Below are positions 21,243 to 30,600 of a DNA stretch of 64,000 nt, in pieces. The notes beneath the pieces were generated by a model. The model had not been told where the DNA came from. It made no database searches and was given only the letters and a program-made list of their open reading frames with translations. Each line of letters begins with the position of its first letter. Position 1 is the first letter of the stretch. The stretch is from Symbiodinium microadriaticum (taxonomy: Eukaryota > Sar > Dinophyceae > Suessiales > Symbiodiniaceae), in NCBI GenBank assembly GCA_001939145.1, contig LSRX01001634.1:1-64000 (forward strand), written 5' to 3'. The position numbers and the translations under genes are program-made.

Positions 21243-24200
21243 CTACTCCGAGGGGCTGCTTATCCCGGCTTCAGTGATTTGGAACCCGGCGGAGTGCATC
21301 CATGTTGGAAGCGGCTCTAAAGACGCCAAAGTTCGTTTTGAAGCCCGTAGCAACACCTTGGAGGAAAGAGACTGCTGTACGAAAAGCCCAACAACGTCGC
21401 ACGCGGCCGCGACAAAATTGGTCTGCCTCTTTGCAGCTGCTAAAGGCGCTCCTCCTATGAAGGGATAGCAGAAAGCAGGGCAAGGGGCAGCCTCTAAATC
21501 CATCACGACAACTGCGCCGGACAACACAAACGGGAAGGTGCCATGGATCGAACCAGGCAACTCCGGAAAGCATTCGGCAACTGGCTCGCTGTTCTTGGGC
21601 TTACAAAATGAATCGCACAAGAGCTCAGGGTCGAGCATAAGACAGACGTCTTCTGCGATTTCGGCGTATCGCTCATCTGTCCTCGTTCTCCATAACCGCA
21701 CGGTCCTACGGAGAATTTCAAGAGGCTCGACAAAGTCGACCACTACGGCCCAAACAGAATCCACTGTAGGCCTGGACAGGTCGAGGAGAGCTTCGAGCAG
21801 TCCTTTGTTATAGGCGGCTTGATCAATGTCCGCATGGCAGGCTTCTAAAATGCCCTCTAGTGTGAGTGGTGGGGCACAATCATGGAGGTTCGGCACTGTG
21901 TCGCCTGGCGTCACCTGGAAGGATCCCCAACCCTTGCGACAGTCAGCGGAATGCAGCAAATGACGTCGGAGTCTGGCCGCCCGTGAAAAGCATTTGCCGC
22001 AGGCCAAACAGACCTTGCCTCCGTGGCTGCCCGCCAGAACTGAGGCAGCAATACGGTAACCATGTAGTTTTGAGGAATGACAGGCCCAAGCGGCTCTACT
22101 GACAAACGCTTTACGACATGGTATGCAGGCTTCCGTAAAAGCGACCGGACTGCCTGTTTCAGGGCTGGGGGAGCGCCCTTCTCCATGTGCCCGCATGGTC
22201 CGGTATAGAGCCTGGAGGGCTGCATAACAGGTGGTGCGACATGTCTCGAGACCCTTCGCTCGAAGGATCAACCCTTTGAAGATGGCTGGTCGAGTCTTGA
22301 TCAGATCGCACCAAATCTGCCACTCCTCAAGAGGATCGGGTAGATTGCTGGTGGCCCTGATGCGAACAAAAAGCCAAGACAAAGCACCACGTATGAGTTC
22401 CATATAAGGGCAGTCCTGCCGAATAAGGGCCCATACTGCGTCTGGGGCGTAGCCGACCAACTGTTTCAAATATCTCAACTGTTCGATCCGAAGCAAGGAT
22501 TCGTAATCAAGCAGGCCTAACAAGGAGCAAATTGTTGCCATCGAGACATGCTGATCATCCTGTACGCGCAAACCCAAAGTGGCTCGGTACAGTGCAAAAA
22601 CCGCCCCTGCAAAGGTGCGTCGCTCAACTTCCCGTAGAGGCGGCCAAGCTCCCGCACCAAAGAGCAGTTTGCTCATCACAAGGGAATTGAGCAGAATCCC
22701 TCTTCGACTCAAGGAGACTCGACGGCAGCGAAACAATCTCGTACGACCTTCACGAAAAGTGACCCACGCGGCGGCCTTGCGCTGTTGGATTTCGGCACGA
22801 ATGGCTCCCTCGCGGGCCTGCATAACACCACGGTGACGATAACTATCAACAATCGGCAGCCTTACGACACCAGCATGCTCACGAAGAACCGTCACCTCGG
22901 GGCGGCCCCCGAAGATCGCCCTGTTGGCTGCTCGGGCACCTGCACCTCTCAGGCTAAGAATAGCAGCCGTTTTACGGGGACCGAAAGACAGTTCCAAATC
23001 ATGGCTGTTGAAAGCGTCAGCAAGGATGCCGGCTTCTGATCCTATGCCCTTCGCCGCCTCTGCAGCGCAGGGAACATCATAGCATGATGCTAGGTCATCG
23101 GCCCACACAAGATCGTCGAGGGGTATAGAAACCGTCGGGTCACCTTTGGGACTCCAATCTCGGCACTGATCCCATGGCACCTGGACTAGACGGCAGAATC
23201 TTCTGTCCACAGGGCGGCAGGCGTTTCGCAACGCAAGGACTCTCTTGATGACTACGGCAAAGGTGAGGTCTGCCCAGGCAGAACCAGGTCTGGTACCTTT
23301 GTTCGTAGCCAGGGGTGTGCCGTCCCCTTTGAGGCACATCCAAGTGCCTCCATTGAGAGATGCGGTAACTGCCTGCAGCCACTTTGATGCTCCATCCGCC
23401 GACAGGGCAGAGGGTTGTTGCAACTGATGTGCTATGCTGAGTTCAGTGCCGACTTGGTGGTCGTCAACATCCCCCCTAACAACCGAACCGACACTTGGAA
23501 AGTCTGCAGCAAGTGAGCGGATGGTCGAATAGTAGGCAGACGACACATCTGCAAAAAGGACAGCGGTCGACAAACCTTCTCCAGCACGCCATCTGAGAAA
23601 GGATCGCATGGCGTGTGATCCGAAGACCACGCTGGATCCTCTTCGCCCTCCCAGCTGCATATCGGAAGCATGCTTCTCGTAATGCTGCTGGATCTGCGGC
23701 CTAAAAGCTCGGTGAAGAGCCTTGCCAAGGTTCGAAAGGAGAAGGATTCCTCTATATGAGGAACACTCATTTTGGGCAGCCTTACCTTTCCAGAGCCATG
23801 TCAAGGAGCCTCCTTTATGGCCTAAACCTTCTTCGCCCAAAAGACCGAACTTCAGAGTCAATGGGAAAAGGATGTCCTGCATCGCCTGAGCACATGCGAG
23901 GCCTAGCTCGCCTGGAAGAGCGTCCGGGCCGCACGCTTTGCCTCTTTTGGCCGCGAGAATGGCGTTGCGCAAATCCAAAGGAGAGGGCATAACCGCAAGG
24001 CTTTCCGGGGCGGGCCAGCTACTTTGTTTTGAAAGCGTCGTATGTTCAATAAGCTGTGCAACCGAAACGGCACGCCCATCCTCAAGCGCACTAAAGTGCT
24101 CTCTCCACCGCGCAATCGCGTCTTCTGGGGAGTTACAGGTGTCACCTTGCGCATTTTTAATGGCGGGAAGGACTTCAGGGCTAAAAGGTTTGCGGCGCTT

Positions 24201-27200
24201 CCGAGCCAGGAGACTTTGTACAGCCTTGGGTGCGTCAGGCCGGTTTGCCTCAATGCTGTCTGCCAGGCCCTCAAGATATGCAGCTCGGTCCTTTTTGCAC
24301 CGCAGGCGTAGGGCCTTAGCCATAAACCCTAAGCGGAAACCGTAAAGGGCTTCTGCTACTTGCGCATCCCGTAACCAAGCAGAGGATTCGGCAGGCAGTT
24401 GCGGGGGCTTTCGCCAGGCCCCAAAAACTGCATGCAGCGTCTGCTGGCGCACAGTAGTTTTGATATTGGTGATTTTGCGGCGGAGCCACGCCACATGTTG
24501 CTGTAGCTCCCATGCTGTTGCCGATAAATATTTATGTTGCGGGCGTCGCGCGTTCCGCGGGAAGGCTTCAGATAGTGCCTCCTGCAGGTATTTTGTCACA
24601 ACAGCAACATGTGCATGTGCATTGGTGCTCCAACTCGGCCTAGGGGCATCTCTGAGTACAGACTCAAGGCGTGCTTTATTGGCTGGGTTGACGACAGCCG
24701 CAACATCAATTTGTGCGCGCGGGTTGGTACGGCTCTTAGTCTTGCACGCTGTATGCAGAGTCACATCTGCGATAGTTGCAACATGGTCAAGCACGAGGTT
24801 ACCAGCAGTAATACTAGCGTCGGTCCAAGTGCGGATGTCGCCTTGTTGCCACGAAAAAGGAAGCAGAACATAGTCTGGTCTGATAAGCGCTCCGTTCCTG
24901 CGTTGCGAAAACGTCCAGGTGGGTCCACGCTGGATGAAGCAGAAGGTGGCTGGAAGCCACAACTCACACTTTTGGGCTAGCGAGTGCAGCAATTCCCCAG
25001 GGAGGTCTTGCTCTTCTGCACCTTCATGATCAATATGGCTGGACACAACCGATCCGACACTCGCGTTACAATCTGCTCCTACAACTAAGAGCTTGCCTCG
25101 CGCAGCTCGGTACAGAATTGCCTCAGTCTGCGACCACCACTGCTGCAGCTCCTCTGGCGTGTGTCCCCTATGCGGCGCATGGAAGCCTGCAAAAACAATC
25201 TGGCAGTCCCCCTGCTTGAAGAGGAGCCCAAGTCTGCGGGGGTCCTTGAAGAGTATGACGAAAGCAGATGGGTCGAAGACGACAGCTGCACGCTTGTCAT
25301 CTTGGAAGATAATGAGCTTATGATTTTTCCTAAACCAAAGCTCGACGCCTAGATGTCCTTGGACAGCCCCTGAGCAAAAGCGGATGAAGGACCCTGTATT
25401 TAGAGTTCCTTCCTCTGTACGCGCTTCCTGAACAGCGGCGAAATCGATACCAGCATTGTCAAGCTGGTTGGCAAGCAAGGCGGGTTTTGCCGGTTGGAAG
25501 GCAAGGCCTTCATCCCTTGCGGATTTTTTGTCAGCAGCTAGTGATAGCGCATTATACGACGCTATGCGCAAACGGAGCCTCCCTTGGTAGACATCGGTTG
25601 AAATGTGCTCACCTGCAGGCATGAAAGGGCGCACAAGGTCGTCTGAGTGAAGCCCTCCAGTGTGCCTGCCCTCGTCAAGGGCATGCCCCATCGGCGAAGG
25701 CAGGGCATCATCACCCTTGGCCCACTTGCAGACAATCCCAGCCCACGACCAGAGCACTCCGTGCTGACGCCACCAAAATGGTGCCTCATCGGCTTTCCAC
25801 AGAATTCCCCCGGCAGGAAAACCTATGGCCGCAGCCTTGGCTGCAACATCAGCAATTTCATTGCCAAGAATGCCCTGGTGACCTGGTGCATATTCAAGAT
25901 TAGGCTCGACACTAGCGACTTCCCGACAGCAACCAGCTACGTGCCCTAGAATGTGAGCGACTCCGTCAGTATGAATGGCAACTTTCCCTTCCGCAATGGC
26001 AAGGGCAGCCTGGCAGTCTGAGAGGACTGTAAAAGCTTGACCCTGCCAAACGGCTGTACCGATCCACAAGGCGACGACGAGGGCCCAGCATTCGGCCCGA
26101 AAAGCAGACAATACTGTGTCCTCTCCCTCGCACCATTGCGGAATGGCACCTGAAATCATGTCAACAGTCCTGGCTTGCCTGTCGACGAAAATACATGCCC
26201 AGCCACATTTAGCTGTTTCAGTCCCGTCTGCTGGGATAAAGGAGCCGTCGGTATAGCAAACCTTACCAGCGGGAAAGCATTGCGCATCTACTGCGGTAAA
26301 TTCCGCAAGGGCCTTTGCCGCCTTGGCAGGGAAAGTCTTGATACCCTGCGCAAGTGAAATGGTGCGGAAGGCAGGCCTGAAGAGGAGATGTAATTGGCGT
26401 GGCGTGAACCCTAGTGGGGTGTCACCAAAGGAGAGCGGCTTGTCGAAATCCGCACCAAGCACGTCTTCCACATCTGGGCGAGATTCCGGCAATGACAGGC
26501 CGGCTGGCCAGTGCCGAATCATGTCCGCCTTCCCCCTGAGTCGGGGTACCGGGGGAGCCGGATGCCCCGGCAGCAACACAGTATGCGTCCGCATCGGGGT
26601 AGAGGAGTCACCGACAGGCGGAGTTGCTTGATTGTGATGGCAGCTAGGGACCGGTCTCACAATCGGGGCACGACAAGGAGTGGGAATCGGTCGTCCTCCT
26701 AGTTGTGGGTGGCGAGAAGGCTCATACTTCAGGGCATTGGAGGACACGGGGCCTTCAGAGCTCATAGGCTGAAACCACATCCCAGTCACACCATGCTGGC
26801 AGGAACCGAAGATATAGAGAAAGAACCATCTATGGCAGCGTTTTATGCGCGGGCTCCGGCTCCGAGCCTGTGCTGCTCCAGCAGAGCGCGCAAGGGGGAC
26901 CGGCAGATGATTAGAGGGGTTAGCCAGGTCCCAGCCATCAGCGCAGATTGGCTGGATCTGGTTCTTTATGTTGGTATGTAGGGAAAGGGCAGACTCGCCG
27001 GTCGACCCAACGTGACTCCCAGTTCCGGCATCATGTCGATAACCCGTTCCACTGACCGAGGGATCTGAGTTCCTACCGGGTGCATCCGGTTGTTGATCAC
27101 GATTGCCGGCGTGACGACCAGCTTGGCCACTAATGTCATCACTATCATCAGCATTATCAAAACCCGGAAGGTTATCTTGCAGAGCTGGCCAGTATTTGAC

Positions 27201-27374
27201 AGTGATCACCGTGCCGTTCTGCACTCGGATGGTATCAGAGGAGTGAGGGATTAACACGTCGGCCAACCACAACATTACCTGGAAGAACTGCGGGCATCGA
27301 GCCTGGTGTCGGCTGCGAAGTGTGGCGACATCGAAAGTATCGCCTTGACAAACATGAGCTTCAACTCGCAGCAT
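21243..27374 (-). CDS. LINE ORF2: RNase H, endonuclease, reverse transcriptase, zinc fingers
   Basis: The 2043-residue frame is the catalytic part of ORF2. An RNase H domain lies at about 370-520 with D376 (T-D-G-S), E428, D453 and D509 (G-N-E-I-A-D-V). An endonuclease/exonuclease/phosphatase domain lies at about 600-870 with N608 (S-Y-N-A-L), E650 (V-Q-E-A-R), D768/N770 (G-A-D-C-N), D834 and D863-H864. A reverse transcriptase lies at about 1130-1480 with F-A-D-V-S-S-A-Y (D1276), G-T-R-P-G-S-A-W-A-D-L, and W-A-D-D at 1424-1427 in place of the usual Y/F-A-D-D. Two C2H2-type zinc fingers lie at about 1750-1771 and 1789-1808. All catalytic residues are intact. The first M at 27374 is probably internal, since coding-like sequence continues upstream across the TGA at 27396. 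RNase H before the endonuclease is unusual. It stops with TAG at 21243. Confidence 0.9.
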   Translation of the reverse strand: MLRVEAHVCQGDTFDVATLRSRHQARCPQFFQVMLWLADVLIPHSSDTIRVQNGTVITVKYWPALQDNLPGFDNADDSDDISGQAGRHAGNRDQQPDAPGRNSDPSVSGTGYRHDAGTGSHVGSTGESALSLHTNIKNQIQPICADGWDLANPSNHLPVPLARSAGAAQARSRSPRIKRCHRWFFLYIFGSCQHGVTGMWFQPMSSEGPVSSNALKYEPSRHPQLGGRPIPTPCRAPIVRPVPSCHHNQATPPVGDSSTPMRTHTVLLPGHPAPPVPRLRGKADMIRHWPAGLSLPESRPDVEDVLGADFDKPLSFGDTPLGFTPRQLHLLFRPAFRTISLAQGIKTFPAKAAKALAEFTAVDAQCFPAGKVCYTDGSFIPADGTETAKCGWACIFVDRQARTVDMISGAIPQWCEGEDTVLSAFRAECWALVVALWIGTAVWQGQAFTVLSDCQAALAIAEGKVAIHTDGVAHILGHVAGCCREVASVEPNLEYAPGHQGILGNEIADVAAKAAAIGFPAGGILWKADEAPFWWRQHGVLWSWAGIVCKWAKGDDALPSPMGHALDEGRHTGGLHSDDLVRPFMPAGEHISTDVYQGRLRLRIASYNALSLAADKKSARDEGLAFQPAKPALLANQLDNAGIDFAAVQEARTEEGTLNTGSFIRFCSGAVQGHLGVELWFRKNHKLIIFQDDKRAAVVFDPSAFVILFKDPRRLGLLFKQGDCQIVFAGFHAPHRGHTPEELQQWWSQTEAILYRAARGKLLVVGADCNASVGSVVSSHIDHEGAEEQDLPGELLHSLAQKCELWLPATFCFIQRGPTWTFSQRRNGALIRPDYVLLPFSWQQGDIRTWTDASITAGNLVLDHVATIADVTLHTACKTKSRTNPRAQIDVAAVVNPANKARLESVLRDAPRPSWSTNAHAHVAVVTKYLQEALSEAFPRNARRPQHKYLSATAWELQQHVAWLRRKITNIKTTVRQQTLHAVFGAWRKPPQLPAESSAWLRDAQVAEALYGFRLGFMAKALRLRCKKDRAAYLEGLADSIEANRPDAPKAVQSLLARKRRKPFSPEVLPAIKNAQGDTCNSPEDAIARWREHFSALEDGRAVSVAQLIEHTTLSKQSSWPAPESLAVMPSPLDLRNAILAAKRGKACGPDALPGELGLACAQAMQDILFPLTLKFGLLGEEGLGHKGGSLTWLWKGKAAQNECSSYRGILLLSNLGKALHRAFRPQIQQHYEKHASDMQLGGRRGSSVVFGSHAMRSFLRWRAGEGLSTAVLFADVSSAYYSTIRSLAADFPSVGSVVRGDVDDHQVGTELSIAHQLQQPSALSADGASKWLQAVTASLNGGTWMCLKGDGTPLATNKGTRPGSAWADLTFAVVIKRVLALRNACRPVDRRFCRLVQVPWDQCRDWSPKGDPTVSIPLDDLVWADDLASCYDVPCAAEAAKGIGSEAGILADAFNSHDLELSFGPRKTAAILSLRGAGARAANRAIFGGRPEVTVLREHAGVVRLPIVDSYRHRGVMQAREGAIRAEIQQRKAAAWVTFREGRTRLFRCRRVSLSRRGILLNSLVMSKLLFGAGAWPPLREVERRTFAGAVFALYRATLGLRVQDDQHVSMATICSLLGLLDYESLLRIEQLRYLKQLVGYAPDAVWALIRQDCPYMELIRGALSWLFVRIRATSNLPDPLEEWQIWCDLIKTRPAIFKGLILRAKGLETCRTTCYAALQALYRTMRAHGEGRSPSPETGSPVAFTEACIPCRKAFVSRAAWACHSSKLHGYRIAASVLAGSHGGKVCLACGKCFSRAARLRRHLLHSADCRKGWGSFQVTPGDTVPNLHDCAPPLTLEGILEACHADIDQAAYNKGLLEALLDLSRPTVDSVWAVVVDFVEPLEILRRTVRLWRTRTDERYAEIAEDVCLMLDPELLCDSFCKPKNSEPVAECFPELPGSIHGTFPFVLSGAVVVMDLEAAPCPAFCYPFIGGAPLAAAKRQTNFVAAACDVVGLFVQQSLSSKVLLRASKRTLASLEPLPTWMHSAGFQITEAGISSPSE

Positions 27375-27395
27375 GACAGCTCTGGCATCGACAAA

Positions 27396-27398
27396 TCA
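27396..27398 (-). other. In-frame TGA between ORF2 segments (2)
   Basis: This TGA sits inside the fourth B module, directly before F-V-D-A-R-A-V, which aligns with T-L-C-D-A-R-A-V and I-F-L-D-F-R-Q-V of earlier B modules. The reading frame is therefore genuinely one unit across the stop. Confidence 0.8.
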
Positions 27399-27680
27399 AA
27401 CAGTATCCTGGAAAGTAGAGTGGTGCCGACTGTTTTCTGTGCAGAAGGCGGCAAGAACGTTGTTCGCAACTCGCCCTCGCTCGGCATGGTCCCGAATATC
27501 TGGGCGAGCTGGCCTTAAGACAAGCTCATTGACCGTGATGCCAAGCCTTTCTGCAACATCGCTCCTGACAAACTCTCTGCGTGCTGGCAAAACTTCTAGA
27601 TGGAAAGAGTCCTCTTGGGAAATGATCCATGCACGTTCCCCTGCAACACCAGGGAGAATGATCTCAGTGCTCCAACCCTC

Positions 27681-27683
27681 TCA
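27681..27683 (-). other. In-frame TGA between ORF2 segments (1)
   Basis: The frame continues without shift after this TGA as E-G-W-S-T-E-I-I-L-P-G-V-A-G, clearly coding-like, into the fourth B module. It is either a disabling mutation or a recoded stop. Confidence 0.75.
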
Positions 27684-30600
27684 GGATTGTAGCATTGCGC
27701 CAAGGCTGGCAAGGGGTCCTCCACGGAGCATGCCTGGTGCTACTGTTATGAGATCTCCATCGACAACATCGATTCGTACTCCATTGGGGAGGGGCCATGG
27801 CTGGCCACGCACAAAGACCAATGCCTCGTAAATGTCAGCAATTCCCGACGCTGTGAGAATATCGCTGCGCGTCAGATAGCTCGGTAACTGCAAGGTAAAT
27901 GTTCGCCCATCGAAAGCGTAACAATCAATTAGCACCATTGCGCCATCAGGCCGCCATGCTGGAGCAGCAATCAGGATGGCATGCGTGGCGTAAGGCTGGG
28001 GATCAACGACAACAAGACGGGGCAGAAGCGCACTATCGTCCAAACTCCTGGCTGCTGCAACAAGTGAAAGGGCATCAGTAACTTCTATGCCTTGGGGCAG
28101 ACGCACCTCGATTAGTTCAGGCGCATAATTTTGCCCGAAGATAATGAAAGTGGCGATAAAGTATTGTGTAGAGACTTCAGCCTCCGCATGATCAGCCACC
28201 GCATTGGTAGTGTCAGCATGGCCACTCCCACGTGGGGCCTCCTCACCGCTAGCATTCCGCGCATCACCCTGCTCAGGTGAAGCCGGCCCATCATGTGGCT
28301 GTGCAGGGCTCGCAGCATCTACGCGGGGGACTCCCTCCGTAGCTCCAGTACCTGGGGCTGATGCGCTAAAGACAGTAAGGACATGTCCAGAGCGGAGTGG
28401 CTGGGAAGTCAGTTGAGGGCATGCTCTACAGACACGGAGAAACCATCCCCGAGGAATATCCCTAAAGATATCCTCTAGACACGTGCCAGCAATGTCGTCA
28501 AGCGACGCGTATAGAAGTCTCCAACCCTGGCCGATAGGCCTGGCATCTAGCAAGATTGCTTGTAGCCTTGCATCGTAACCTCGAGCATTCTCCTCAAAAG
28601 CAACGACTGTCGTACATGGCAACCCATTCACTACAGCATCCTGTATCCTTGGCTTAGACGGAAAGAGGCGAAGTCGGCCTTCGTCAATGCCGACACAGCT
28701 GGCAATATGTTGCCGGAAGGTGAGTGGCGAGAGCGACCTTTGCATGCAGAGCACGGTTTCACGGGAACCAACGAGGCAGTACGCATCCCCATCGCCGGGA
28801 TATGGTACAGTATCCCTGGGGCTCCACCATGAGGCATCCAGAAGGGTCGTTCCCAAAGCCGGTTGGTACAGGAATTGTGCGTCGGGGCTCAGGAAACATA
28901 CTCGGAGACCGGCGAATGTATGTATTCTGGTGTCATCGCCAATTGGTGTGTCGTCATCAGCGACATGCACAAGGAAATCGACCCTGTCAGGCAGGTCTGC
29001 AAGTGCAATGAGTTGCTGTCTCCCAATGTATGCAGGGCATTCAGCTGCAAAGATACGCCCGTCAATATTGGACGTGTCGATGCAAATGTAAAGGATGTCG
29101 GGCTTCCATATCGGACAGGCAATGAGAAATCCTGATCCCTTGCATGGTTGTGGCCGCACATTTAGAAGATATGGGAAAAAATTTAAGTATGCCTCCTGCC
29201 TGGCTGCCTGCACCATGTCGATAACCTCATCGATGACGGCAGGTAACGTGACCGTTACAGAAACGCGTTCAAGGCTATACCCGGGTTTGGCAATGGCAAA
29301 GTGAATAGTCTTGTCAACCGGGGTTACCTCTCCTTCATCTGAAGAGACCTCAGGACTTGCATCAAGGATCTCCTCAGCCCCATATGGCATGAGGTATCTC
29401 CAAGGCCGGCCTAGACGCGGTGCTAGGAATCGCAATATGGCAAGGTTGCCACGATCTGCGGCAGAGCTTGGAGTGGGCTCACACAGCAGCTTGCAACCAG
29501 TCAGCGGCAATGTCTGGCTAAGGGCTTTGTTGGCTTGCACGCCGTAACGGAAGTGGCTGCTTATGGCACTGAAGCATGCAACTGTCGGAAAATGCAATGC
29601 GTGCAGGTCACGGGCACCCTGTTTAACCCATAGCTTTGTCCCAATTCGGACGGCCAATTTGTTATCGAGGGCCCTAAGAGCAAGCCTGGTCATAGGACCA
29701 CCAGAGTCGTCAGCACGGCGCGGAGAACGGCTCCGGTTTGTATCACGCCGGGGTGCTGAACTGGAAACCTCCGAGGCAGGACCTCCTCCAGGCAAATCTG
29801 GTTCGGGTCCACCATCCTCGTGTCCATCAGCACTTGACGGGGGTAGGGGGCTAGGGCTGACGGGTTGCGCTCCTACGAAGATCAACCTTATTCGGAGGGT
29901 AGTGCCGGAGTTGGCAAAGAGGTAGTCCTTATCCTGACGTCCGCCCTCTATGCCTAGGGTGTACCCGGTTGGAACGTCGAAGGGGAAACGGCCTAAAAGG
30001 CTTGGTATAAACCAGCAGCGTCCAACCTGATACATTCCATATGGCCGGCATCCTACCTGGCGGAAGTCAAGAAAGATGAATGTATCATCTCGGAGTTGCT
30101 CAGCTGGCGGCACACTGACAGGTGGTGGCGTGTGACAGGCTAAAAGGACCCCTCGACAGTATTCGCCTTGCAGGCAGAGGTCTTCGATGGGTGCAAAGCG
30201 CGCGCTACCAAGCGTGAGGGATCCCGGCGTCGCCCCAAGGCTTTGTTCCGCAGCCTGGAGCAAAGTGCAGCCAGGGAACTTCTTGATATGTAAAAACCAC
30301 CTGTCCTCAGCAGTGAGCATGCAGACACCGCTAGACTTATCTGGTCGTGGGAGCCTGTCTGGATCTTTCCACTCCCATCTATCAGCTAGGAGTTGTGTGT
30401 GGGTCTCGCATCTACGCTCAAGGAATTCCCATTCCTGCATTGCTACTAAGTCACCATGGTGTAATCGCAGTGGGCTACTGGGTGCAACTGGGTCGGTAAC
30501 GCACCCAACAAAAGTGCAGCACGCATGAAAGGGAACTGAAATCATGCTTTTCACATATCTTTCCCAGGCACTATGAGATAGCTCGGTAGGCAAGGTTGCA

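Noticed and set aside
27396-27683. Reading the LINE TGA codons as selenocysteine
   Set aside because: No selenoprotein context or conserved Cys equivalent was seen at these sites. Mutation or readthrough is simpler.
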